Shown here: positions 45,459-55,688 of the stretch, one piece after another
How the letters are laid out: the number at the start of each line of letters is the position of its first letter
How positions within the stretch are numbered: position 1 is the stretch's first letter
Assembly: GCA_010093485.1 (NCBI GenBank)
Contig: MU001503.1
Location: 442,224 to 506,223, forward strand
Reading direction: 5' to 3'
Source of the DNA: Karstenula rhodostoma CBS 690.94
Taxonomy: Eukaryota; Ascomycota; Dothideomycetes; Pleosporales; Didymosphaeriaceae
DNA length: 64,000 nt
The notes under the pieces: generated by a model
What the model was told of the DNA's origin: nothing
Seen by the model: only the letters and a program-made list of their open reading frames with translations
Database searches by the model: none
Translations under genes and position numbers: made by a program

Positions 45459-47019
45459 ATCTTTACTTTGTACGTGCACGACGTCGGTCGGTGTGCGGGT
45501 TGAGGTGCGGAGAAGTGACGAGTCAGTGGGGGTTTACGAATTCAGTTTGCTCCATATATATACGTTTTTCTTTTAAACATGTGCTAGCTAGGTACCATAC
45601 GTTTTCCATATCAATACGTTTTCCATGTGTCACTGGCAGAGAAGGGCTTTTGAGCGCTTTGGTTTTTACTGAATGACCTGCTACCCCGGGGTAACTTGAG
45701 CCACGCGCAAGACCGTCTTGAAGGAGCTGTCCGGAGCATATGACGCAAGCCATTCAGCAATCCCAAGCATGTATCAAGTCGTGAGAAATCTTCACGGAGC
45801 AGACACCCAAGTAGGAGACCTTGAGCAACAACCTACTATTTGCAAACATCGAGCGTCCATCTAAGCCCGTTCGCGTACACCCTCTTTCAAAGCTCTGCTA
45901 CTGATGCAGAGGCCTGGCCGCCCTAACGACAGAAAAGCCAACGTATCGAAGGGACTAGGACGCCGTCGAGCACACACAGACGTGCCTTCGTCTGTCTGTC
46001 TGTCTGTATGTATGTATGTATGTACTGCTCTGCCCTGCTGTCCGCCGGCCCTGGTTCGAGACGCGCGTTCCCATTTTCTTGCCTCTATCCGAGGACAGGC
46101 AGACGACGAAGACGCGTTGCTCAGCAAGGAAGGCCTTCTTCAATCCCCCAGGTCGGCCAGTTTACGTGGTACTCGTATACTGGCAAGACAGCATGGATGG
46201 ATGTCCTGTATCCGTGGCGCTGTGGGCTTCGCCTGCATCGACTCTCTGACTCTGACCACCGCCATGAGCGTGGATGGGACGGGACGGCCACCATCTCCGA
46301 GACTCTGTTCACACCGCGCGCAACCCCGGGTCGACGGAACTGGCGATGGACATGGATGGGGTGATGGCGATCGGCGGCTGCAAGAGAGATGCGCCAATCC
46401 ACCTGTTCTGGACGTGTGCGACCTTCTTCTTTATTACGAACAACGACACCCAGGCTCCGTGTTTTGCTGCTGCCGTCTATCCCATTTGCTATGTACTAAC
46501 ACCCTCCCCAGGACCCGCGAAGATCAACCACGTCCTCTGTGTCGAACTTATCTTTCTTTGGGTTGCCACTGAAATTCGAGCAAATGTATCTTGAAGCTAT
46601 CCCCACCATTTCGGGGCTCAACCTATTGTACGGGGGTTTACGTGAGCAAGGGCGTTCTTCACAGGCCGAATCTCAAATGCTCGTGTAATCGGTCTATTCG
46701 CTTCAAATATCCTGCATAGAGGCTTACAGATCGTGACACCAATGGTAATCCCAGGTCTAGCCTCCTCAGAGTATTGACGCCAAAACTCCACCTCCTCACA
46801 ACGCATCCCTAATAACGCCGGCCGCACGTCCAAAGCGTGGTCACTATCCCAATGCCGATACTGCCTAAAAGCATGCTTTCAATACAAGATTTGCAACGTC
46901 GCTTCATTATTCCATCCTTCCACCCCCAAACCAAGAAAACGCACGCGGCATTAAAACCGAATACAACGCACATGCCGTAGAGGGACTGTCTCCCATGTGC
47001 GTAACTTCGGGTCTCTTTC
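45459..47019. other. Intergenic region, no firmly supported gene
   Basis: 1.6 kb. Two adjoining minus-strand frames, 46809-47042 (two hydrophobic segments) and 46618-46833, may be one frame-shifted or misread small gene; support is weak. The TCTG/TATG microsatellite is listed separately. Confidence 0.45.
45991..46024. repeat. Compound (TCTG)n(TATG)n microsatellite
   Basis: Four TCTG units run directly into about four TATG units. Confidence 0.9.
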
Positions 47020-47931
47020 TCAGAAAAAATAGTAGAGGGCACCGCCCGAGGCAGTCATGAAGACGCCAACCCACCACCACCGATCAGCCTGCTGTTGTTG
47101 GGGTGTCCGCTTGGTGAGCACGTTGCGCGGGAGGTCTGAGCGTTTGACCTTGCCGGTGGCCTTTGCGCCGGCGGTCGAGGTGGTGAGTGGGTTGAGGGTC
47201 GTGGTGGGAAGCATTTGGGGTGGTGAAAAGGCCAAGTAGAGCGGCATGAGCGGTGACCCATCATGCTTGAAGAGGTTCAGCCGTGTTTTCTTGGTGTATC
47301 CGTCTTTGACAACTTCGTAGCGCTATGGCCTCAGTTAGCATCTTCGCTGGCGGATACAGAACAGGTGTGCCAGCAAAGGAATGCGCATGGCTGACATACC
47401 GTGAACAACTCGGTGGTGTTGTATCGCGTGTAGATGGCATCCTTGTATGTGCAAGGGTCGGAGAATAGCTGGCGTCCGTCGGGCTTGATGGGTTCGAGAG
47501 AGAGCGAGCCGTTGGCGAGCTTCTTGAAGCTTCCGTGCTGCCACTGTATGATGCCCTTGGGACAGCTGGGGTTCGATGCTGCAGCGGGCGTTAGCACACG
47601 TTTGCAGCTTGTTTGCCCATGAAAGCAGGCAGCGATTGGGGCAGCGTACGGTTTGCGACGGCGCGGTAGTATGCTTCTTCGAAGTGGCCGTCTGTGGAGA
47701 AAGAGTACGAGATGCCCGTGTGCTTTGGTTCTGTGAACTTCTCGTTGACGGGATCATAGAAGCCCTGCCGCCAGTCAGCTTTGAGGCCAGTCCCAGGCAG
47801 ACTGTGTTGCATACCGGCCCCGTCAGCGTCGAATTCGACTTGCTGCTCCAAGTGCCGACCAAGTCCGTGAAGGATGCTTGCGCGGCCGCCAGGCCTGCGC
47901 CGAGCAGCATTGTCGCAAGTGAGGCGCGCAT
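47020..47931 (-). CDS. ROT1: ROT1 endoplasmic-reticulum chaperone
   Basis: Four exons on the minus strand: 47815-47931, 47650-47764, 47400-47578 and 47020-47322, with introns of 50, 71 and 77 nt; 237 residues. Signal peptide MRASLATMLLGAGLAAAQA; then the ROT1 opening FTDLVGTWSSKSNSTLTGPG, GFYDPVNEKFTEPKHTGISY, GIIQWQHGSFKKLANGSL, and the end MPLYLAFSPPQMLPTTTLNP with a single C-terminal membrane helix after ADRWWW. Known: ROT1 is an essential ER membrane chaperone needed for beta-1,6-glucan synthesis and protein folding. Because of the introns the gene appears as separate short frames; the assembled order matches the family throughout. It is transcribed away from FAU1. Confidence 0.95.
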
Positions 47932-48279
47932 TCCCAGGTAGGCAGATAGTCAGCGAGCGTAGATGGTCGGAGATGGTGCGCGAAGGTGCGGAGAGGGTTG
48001 CGGTGCAGTGCGATTGTGGTAGAGGCGCTGCCCGGTTTCGCCAGGGACAAGAGTGGAGCAGCCGCGACCGTGACAGCGACAGGGATTACGCCGCCGCTAG
48101 TGCTGCGGGATCGTCAGGCCACCCAACACACTTGCATCGCCGCTTGGTCGGTGCGAAACGGGCATCCTCCGAGCTGCCACAGGGCTCATGCTGCCTTGTA
48201 CACGCCAAATGCAAAGTGCATCCACTTGTGATCTGCCGTCACAGTCCCGGCTTAGTAGACGCAACCGGAAGCCCACATC
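47932..48279. promoter_or_regulatory. Shared promoter of ROT1 and FAU1
   Basis: 348 nt between the two divergent start codons. No obvious TATA box. Confidence 0.55.
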
Positions 48280-49093
48280 ATGGCAGCCGTGGCGGCATTG
48301 AAGAAGGACCTGAGGAAGAAGATCAAGAAAACACTCGCCCATGTTCCTGACACCTCAGCTGCTTCGCAGAGTAAGTCCATCTGCTACTGTGTTGAGCAAC
48401 GTGGGTTGATGCTGAGATACTGCCGGCACCATCACAGCTTCCAATGCCATCGGAACGCTGTTGAGGATGCCAGAGTACAAAGCTGCGCGACGGATAAGCG
48501 TCTATCTGTCCATGCCCGTGGGCGAGATCTCGACGACGGGCATTGTTCGCGATGCACTTTCTCAGGGTAAAACCGTCTTCATTCCCTACACATACAGTCT
48601 CGATGCTCCACAAGAAGGCCAACCCAAGTCCATCATGGACATGGTCGAGCTCCACTCCATGCACGACTTTGAGTCGTTGCAGCCGGACAAGTGGAACATT
48701 CCCACGCCCATCGAGGACTCGATCCCACACCGTGCCAACTCGTTTGGCGGTAAAGGCGCTTCCCACGGAGACTTCACGGCTTGGGGCGACAATGCCGGGC
48801 TGGATCTCATCGTAATGCCGGGCATGGCATTCGACTCCAACTTTGGCCGGCTGGGTCACGGCAAGGGTTTCTATGACTACTTCCTGCGTCGCTGCCACGA
48901 TGCATCGCTGGTGCCTTTTCGCGGTAAGAAATACTGCTTTCCATTTCGGGTGGGTATATTCTAACTAACCACGATAGTCGGCCTGGCTCTGACGGAGCAG
49001 CTGCTCCCGCCAAACGAAGCCGTCCCAATGGACAAGTCCGATTTCCGTCTCGATGCCCTGATCACCGGTGACGGAGAGCTGCGCAGAGCCTAA
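48280..49093 (+). CDS. FAU1: 5-formyltetrahydrofolate cyclo-ligase
   Basis: Exons 48280-48370, 48438-48923 and 48978-49093, both introns phase 1 (67 and 54 nt); 230 residues. N-terminal ALKKDLRKKIKKTL is the usual opening helix. RISVYLSMPVGEISTTGIV matches the substrate-binding strand, and the signature DLIVMPGMAFDSNFGRLGHGKGFYD is the ATP/Mg region (G-x-G-K-G-[FY]-YD). Known: it converts 5-formyl-THF and ATP to 5,10-methenyl-THF, the only route for using folinic acid; acts in the cytosol or mitochondria. Homologues are 200-230 residues long, so the model is full length. Confidence 0.95.
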
Positions 49094-49193
49094 ACTTAAA
49101 CGGTGTGCCATGTCCTCCTACAAACCCTCCCACTACCCCTGGAAGCTGCGTCTCGTCGTGGCGCGTGTGGAATGAAGCTCTTGCGGCGAGGGC

Positions 49194-49701
49194 TCAGTTG
49201 TTAATTTGCTGGATGAGAGAAATGTTGTCTCCCTTGAGGAGAACTTGGCCTGAGCAGAGTTAGCAATGCGCTGGGGCATCCCAGATAGCCAAATGCACTC
49301 ACCGAGCTTCCTCCGCTCTTCCGGGCTTTCCTTCTTTGCCAATGTGACTTCGACGGCGTCGTCGATGACTAGGTTCATGAACTCATCGAACCCCTGCGAG
49401 GCTGTCAGCGTGGTGTGCTGCTTTCGGTGCGGCGCCTCTGCCTACCCGCAGCTTTCCCTCGATGCGCAGGCCCAGGTTCTCGTACAGCCATATCGACACG
49501 GTCGCGCGCTGCTGCAGAAGCTTGAAGATGAAGTTGATGGGTGGCAAGAGCACTGCATGCACGTCAGCTTCGGGGAGTCGCGACTGGTACCCGTGCTGGG
49601 GAAGGGGAAGGTGCACCTTTCTGCCCGCCGCGGCCTGTGTGATCGGTTAGCTTCAGCGCGCAACAAGACGGGCATCACATCGTACCTCTGCCTCCAGTCA
49701 T
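49194..49701 (-). CDS. SME1: Small nuclear ribonucleoprotein SmE
   Basis: Five exons on the minus strand: 49686-49701, 49617-49634, 49446-49552, 49303-49393 and 49194-49249; introns 51, 64, 52 and 53 nt; 95 residues. The first exons give a short Gly/Arg opening (MTGGRGRGGQK), then VLLPPINFIFKLLQQRA, IWLYENLGLRIEGKL, GFDEFMNLVIDDAVEV (Sm1) and KLGQVLLKGDNISLIQQ (Sm2). Exon 2 has only 18 nt. Known: SmE is one of seven Sm proteins forming the ring around U1, U2, U4 and U5 snRNAs. Every join keeps frame and agrees with the family residue for residue in the core. It is divergent from MTR10. Confidence 0.95.
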
Positions 49702-50019
49702 AGTTGCAAGTGGTCTTGTTCGGGATAGCGCGTCCGCGAGTTGTGGGGTGGGGATAGGTCGGGCAGGTGAAGCTCTGGGAAAATAGCGGGCGGTGAGAAA
49801 CGAGCCTTCTTGGCGCGCGCGGGACACGACTTTGACCATGGACGCAACTTCTTGCCCCCGCAAACAAACCTTGGACCACCCCCACTTCATACAGCAGCCA
49901 CCTCCCTTGACCGGCGCACCTGCCCCGACTCTGCCAACCCTCGATAGCCGCAACTCACCCCACCACCAGTATCTGCGCGTTGCCCGCTCCCTCGTATAGC
50001 CCGCGCGGGACAGCCCACC
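49702..50019. promoter_or_regulatory. Shared promoter of SmE and MTR10
   Basis: 318 nt between divergent start codons. GC-rich, with no clear TATA box. Confidence 0.55.
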
Positions 50020-53000
50020 ATGGCATCCAACCGAGTGCAGAACGTCTTCGCGCCGGTGCTGGCCGCGCACAACACCATGTCCTCGGCCGCCGACCGTGCA
50101 CAGAAAGAGCAGGCACATCAGTTTCTCGAGCAGTTCCAGAAATCGGTATGGCGCATGACCATGGCATGATGGGGGCGCAAGCTGACGGGCCGGCATAGGA
50201 CGAGGCATGGACGGCGACACTGGCCATGCTCGAAGCCAATAACGTGGACGCTGCAGCAAAGCTGTTTGCGGTTACCACTCTCAAGGGCAAGGTGGGTTGC
50301 TTCCGCCATCTGAAGTGCTGCGCTCACAACCACAGATTGTCTATGACTTGCACCAACTGCCCCGCGACACGCTCCCGAAGCTGCGCGAGACCATTATCAG
50401 AAACCTAGCGACCTTCCACGCTGGTCCCAAGCCTATCCGGCTGCAGCTGTGCGTATGCCTGGCGAATCTGGCCATACAGATGACAGAGTGGAAGGATGTC
50501 CTACCCCTGATATTATCAACACTGGGCTCAGACCCTTCCACGCTGCCTTGCGTTCTAGATTTTCTCCGAGTTCTGCCAGAAGAGGTCACACATGGCCGGA
50601 AAATCGCTCTTACAGTACGTTCGGTCGAATCACCACACTCCACCAGCCACCTACCGGCATCTCCTCACCGTGGTATCGTGGTATAAAATCAGAGTCCCAA
50701 TCTAATACTTGGATGTGTCAGGAAACCGAGTTGCAAATGAGGACATCCGAATTGATCGAGGAGAATGCCCAGCAGGCTCTGAACCTGCTCGTGCAGTATG
50801 CCCAATCATCCCGTACGTTTCTTCCTGTCAGTATATGTCTGCGCTGACTCTAGTAGCCGCTGCCTCGCAAAATCCTCAGCTACTGAATTGTATTACATCC
50901 TGGATGCGAGAAGTTGCGTTGGATGACATTATCAAATCGCCCCTGCTGGGAGTTATTTTCGACGCTCTATCGGCACCGGAACCCTTCGAGGCCGCTGTCG
51001 AATGTGTGTGTGCGTTGATCGCCGAAACTAGGGACGTCGACGAGTCAACCAACACGATTTTGGTGCTGTATCCCAAGGTACTCGAATTGCGACCCATACT
51101 CGCTCAGGTAGCAGCGGAGGAAGATACAGAGACATACAAGGGCATCGCTCGGATCTTTGCCGAAGCAGGAGAGGCGTGGTGTTTGTTTATCGCAAGGATA
51201 CCTGACCAATTCCTAGGACTGGTTGAAGCTATCCTGGAGACAGCGGCATTGGACAAGGAGCGGGACGCGATATCTCATACCTTCAAGTTTTGGTATGATC
51301 TGAAGCAGTATCTTACGCTCGAGAAGTACACGCCGGCTCGACACCAAATGGCGGGCATATACTCCAAGCTCGTCGACATCATGATCGGCCACTTGGAGTA
51401 TCCGAAACCGGAAAGTGGCGACGAGAAAGATCTTTTCGAGGGCGATCGCGAGCAGGAAGAGAAATTCCGCGAGTTCCGACACCAGATGGGCGACGTGCTG
51501 AAAGACTGCTGTGAGGTTATGAGCGTCACAGAATGCCTGCAGAAACCTTACAACCTCATCCAGGCGTGGGTACAAACATATGCCTCTCAGGCAGGCCCGA
51601 ACCGCGTACCCGAATGGCAGAAGCTGGAGGCTCCGTTGTTCGCTGTGCGGGCAATGGGGCGCATGGTACCCCCCGACGAAAACGTCATGCTGCCTCAACT
51701 CATTCCAGTTATGGTACAAATCCCAGACCATCCCAAAGTTCGGTTCCAAGCTGTCATGGCACTGGGCAGGTACACCGAATGGACCGCGCAGCATCCGAAT
51801 ACCCTACAACCTCAACTCGACTTCATCATGGGTGCTTTCGACCACACTTCGAAAGACGTAACCCGTGCTGCAGCTCTTTCATTCAAGTTCTTCTGCAATG
51901 ATTGCGCGAGCTCCCTCGTCGGTTTTATTGGACCTCTTCAACAATTTTACGCCAAGTACCTCGACGTCCTCCCTGTCAGCAGCCAAGAGGAGATAACGGA
52001 TGGCGTTGCCTCTGTCGCCGCAAAGGTACCTCTCGAACAGCTATATCCTACACTCAAGCTGTACTGTGACCCAGTATTGCAGAGCATCATGTCAATCGCG
52101 AACCGAGCGAAGGACGAACCGTCACAGAAGCTTCTAGCAGACAAGATCAACCTTCTTACCATCTTCTTGGAAGTGGTCAGGCCGCAAGTACCGGCGGGAC
52201 AGGAACACCCAGCAGTCGTGTACTGCCAAGAAATCTTCCCCATGCTGGGCAACATTGTATCGCACTTCTCGAAGAGCGTACCAGTGCTCGAGCGGGTCTG
52301 TCGATGTTGGCGATATATGGTACTGTCCTATAGGACGGCGATGCGGCCATTGCTTCCGTTGCTCGCGACCCAACTCGTACAAGGGTTCGAATCATCGAGG
52401 CAGGGCTGCTTCCTATGGGCTACAGCATCCATCGTCCGCGAGTTTTCAGCCGGCGCAGAGGAGTTTGATTCAAGCCTGACGAATGATGTCTTTCAGTTTT
52501 ACGAACAGCAAGCTAAGACCTTCCTGAGAATACTCAGTGATCTACCGCCAGAGGAGCTTCCTGACATGATTGAGGATTTCTTCCGCCTAGCTGGCGAGAT
52601 GGCCATGTACTACCCCATCGAGTCCATATCGTCACCGCTCATGGAGACTATCCTTCTGGCTGCCTGCTCGTCTCTTACGCTGCTGAAAGAGGAGCCCCTC
52701 ATTGCAACTCTTCACTTCTTGCGCGACCTCCTCGGTTACGGTCGAAACTTGTCACCATCCAGCAGCTTCGACAACTCGCGCCACGAAGTCCCTGAGCAGA
52801 TACAGACGCGTGTGAAGCAGCTCGTAGCTACTGCCGGTATACAGCTCGTACAACGCATCATGACGGGCATGATGTACAGTTTCCCAGAAGGCTGCTTCCC
52901 GGATGCATCGGGCGTGCTGCTTGACTTGTTCGAGTTGATGCCGGAACAAGTGGCAGGCTGGGTGCAACAGACCGTAGGAATGCTGCCGCAGGGTAGCATC

Positions 53001-53177
53001 ACCCCACAAGAAAGCGAGCGCTTCTTGAACAACATCAGACAGCGAATCCAGACGGGAGACATCCGCATGATTCGAACAATCTTGCAAGATTTCACGACGA
53101 GCTACAGGCGGAGAAATGTGGCGCCCCGCGAGGGTCTCGGCAGGCTTGAGGCCAGTCGATTTAGGTTTTCCGGTTGA
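50020..53177 (+). CDS. MTR10: Karyopherin MTR10 / transportin-3-like nuclear import receptor
   Basis: Five exons: 50020-50145, 50199-50291, 50336-50614, 50722-50812 and 50857-53177; 969 residues. The N-terminus has the importin-beta opening (REQAHQFLEQFQKSDEAW type: here QEQAHQ..QKS-DEAWTATLAMLE) and LFAVTTLKGKIVYDLHQLP, typical of Mtr10/importin-13 proteins. The rest is a HEAT-repeat helical superhelix; PLFAVRAMGRMV, VMALGRYTEWTAQHP and LLGYGRNLSPSS are recognisable family segments. Known: Mtr10 carries SR-type mRNA-binding proteins into the nucleus and is needed for tRNA retrograde movement in yeast. Length agrees with yeast Mtr10 (972). Introns of 53, 44, 107 and 44 nt cluster at the 5' end. 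Confidence 0.94.
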
Positions 53178-54695
53178 TGGTCTTGTTCATCAGACGACGT
53201 CTCTCAACACGATAGCAACGTCTCCAGTCTACTCGGCGTAACAAATTTAGTGGAGAGTTTAGTGGAGGTTACAGCACCTGTAGATATATTTGGAGTTAGC
53301 AGCATGAGCGACGATTGGGCATTTAGCATGGCGGGTGGTATTTGGGTCGACGGGTAGCATAGGGCGGGGAGCAAAGTGGCTGTTCTTTTAGATACCGATA
53401 TTTCGATTCTGCAACTATGATAGATGGATCAACATAGCGTAGCAACCCCCCAAGAAGTCATTGGAAGTATTGATTACTTGCAGCTGGCAGCATTGGATCT
53501 GTCAGAAGACTACTGGACGTCCTGACTCGAACGTGTGGCTGTGCTCGTTTGCACCGCCTCTTGGTTTTTGCGTTGGCTCTCGGCTTCAGCTGGGACTGTC
53601 AAAATCGATTTATTGAATGCTTTAGCAATATCATGCCGAGTGCCGAATCGTGTAGCACTGTTGGAGTCGGGCACTCAACGTATAGGTGCATGTGTCGTAA
53701 GTCTTTGATGTCAGTCCGAGACAGGTCGCGCTCAAGCAAGCCCGAAGCGCCTTACGTCACGCTATCGATAAACGCTCATGCAGTTGCATACTGCATGTGC
53801 AGATAGACGGCATCTTGAAAACCTGGCGAATAGCCGCCGAAGTGGAAGCGCGGGATACCGACAGGAAGGGAAGGTCGTCGCTGGCAAACGAAACTCGAAA
53901 CACAAAACATGGGGTATTCGCGCAGATGATGAAGGAGGGCACCTCTGCATCGTCACCTTCCTTTTGCCGACCGTGTGCTGGTGGGATGGTTAGGCGCGGA
54001 CTCTGAGTGGTGTTTCAGGGTACGAAGGGGCTGGCCGCGGGCGCAGGCTCGAGATCGTCAGGCACGCTGCGTTGCTTGTCGATGCTTGGAGGCCAGCTGC
54101 GTCCGTGTAGCTGGAGCCTCGCACGGCCATGGGTAGGGTCGCTCCCTGTGGGTCGGTCGGTGCCAGGTGGCGTGTGTCCTGGATCGCCGCTTGCTCGGGA
54201 AGTCCGAACTGCGCCGCCGCGCTGGGGCGGATCAGACGTGAGCATCACCAGGCGGCGGCCGAGCAACCAAAAGCCTTTTCTTTTTTGCACTTGCAACAGT
54301 AATATTTTTTGGTAATGGTATATTCGTGATTTCGCGAGAAAGAGTCTATAGGAGCGGAAAACATGAGAAGGACCAGACGCGCTACCGCTGAAATGCCTAG
54401 CAAAATCCCCCAGAAAGAAGCAATCAGATTCGTCCCAAGCATTTCCGTAGCCCCCCGTCCCGTTCCATGCGTGCGTTGGTGTGTATATCGGAGGTGGTAG
54501 AGTAAGGAAACAAGATGTAAATGCGGCAAAATAGGGTGTGTAACACAAGAAGTGAAAAGCGAAAGTCGAGAAAGGAAAAGGATTCACAGCCCACACCAAT
54601 TCCTCCACAATCCCCGTCGTCGAGTCTCCGTCACTAGAAAGTAAGCTGCTTGGTTAGTTGGTCGGTTTCATCGTTTTGATCGTTTCGTCGCGCGC
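53178..54695. other. Convergent intergenic region, no supported gene
   Basis: 1.5 kb between the 3' ends of MTR10 and the lysozyme-like gene. A 197-codon minus-strand frame at 54015-54608 has no recognisable domain and a biased composition; left out. Confidence 0.5.
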
Positions 54696-55688
54696 TTAGG
54701 CGGCAACGCAGTAGGAGGTGCCGGGCTGGAGGTTGGCGCAGTTGGAGTCGATGGAGGGGTTGAGCGACTGGAATGTGGCAAAGTCAACACCGCTGGTGGA
54801 GCAGTTGTCGCCGGAGACGGGAGTCCAGTTCTTGGAGCAGCCGCCAGTAGCGGGAGCGGGAGCGGGAGGAGGAGGGGTGGTGGTGTCGACCGGGGTGGTG
54901 GTCTCACCGCTGTCAGAGGGACCGGCCGGAGCAGAGCTGGGAGCACCAGCGCCGACGTTGCCAATGGTTGCCTCGTCGCAGTCGTGGGAGTCGGCATCAG
55001 TCCAGCCGATCAGACGGTTGGCGACGTCGGTGGAGTAGCAGCGGGTGGCAATGGCAACGTTGAGGTTGTCACCGACGAGGGAGCCCGAGTTGTAAATGCG
55101 AGCAGCCTTGTAGTACTTGGAGACATCGTCACTGCCAGCCTGGGCAATGCCCTCCTTGAGACCGACATCGCCGTTGAGACCGGCACCGTCCTCAATCATG
55201 CCCTTGATCGAGTCGTATGGGCAAGGAACGACACCGTTGCCATCGGGGTTGCAAGAGTGGGTTCCCTGGAAAGACTGCATGAGTCCCGGGTTGTCGTAGC
55301 CGTAGTTGGTAGTCGGGGCGCGGACGCAGCCCTTGGACTCCTGCAAGACGATGGAGAGGATGAACTCGGCCTTTACACCGCTGGTGCCAGCGACCTCCTC
55401 GATGGCCTTCTTGATGTTGTCAGACTCCTCCTGGCTGTTGTTATCCTGGCCGAACTGGCTGCAAGACTTGAGAGTGGTGTCAACGTTAGCGCTCCAGAGG
55501 TCCTCGAAAGACTTCCATTCAGACTCCTGAGGCCAGCCCTGGGCTGGGGTGCCGTCACCACCGAAGACCTTGTAAGCAGTACGTGCCACCAGGGAACGAG
55601 CTTGCTTGGGGCTGGCACTGAGGATGGGAGCGCCGAGGGCGAAAGCGAAAAGCTGGCTAGCAGCGATGATGTAGGAAGCAGTGAACAT
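54696..55688 (-). CDS. Secreted lysozyme-like protein with C-terminal LysM
   Basis: Single exon, 330 residues. Signal peptide MFTASYIIAASQLFAFALGA. Residues about 38-230 form a lysozyme/lytic transglycosylase-like domain: YKVFGGDGTPAQGWP, then ILSIVLQESKGCVRAPTTN with the probable catalytic Glu117, NPGLMQSF, and SKYYKAARIYNSGSL. A Ser/Thr/Pro linker (245-282) leads to a LysM domain (284-327): CSKNWTPVSGDNCSTSGVDF then LNPSIDSNC and YCVA. Known: LysM binds GlcNAc polymers (chitin, peptidoglycan); the SLT-like fold cleaves peptidoglycan in bacteria. Inference: an extracellular antibacterial or wall-remodelling protein. A TATA box sits about 200 nt upstream. Confidence 0.85.
   Translation of the reverse strand: MFTASYIIAASQLFAFALGAPILSASPKQARSLVARTAYKVFGGDGTPAQGWPQESEWKSFEDLWSANVDTTLKSCSQFGQDNNSQEESDNIKKAIEEVAGTSGVKAEFILSIVLQESKGCVRAPTTNYGYDNPGLMQSFQGTHSCNPDGNGVVPCPYDSIKGMIEDGAGLNGDVGLKEGIAQAGSDDVSKYYKAARIYNSGSLVGDNLNVAIATRCYSTDVANRLIGWTDADSHDCDEATIGNVGAGAPSSAPAGPSDSGETTTPVDTTTPPPPAPAPATGGCSKNWTPVSGDNCSTSGVDFATFQSLNPSIDSNCANLQPGTSYCVAA

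Noticed and set aside
47335..47931. A 198-residue secreted protein read through the ROT1 introns
   Set aside because: After residue 39 it leaves the family; the spliced model agrees with ROT1 throughout.
54015..54608. 197-codon minus-strand frame with hydrophobic start
   Set aside because: No conserved motif; composition looks like noncoding GC/CT-rich sequence.
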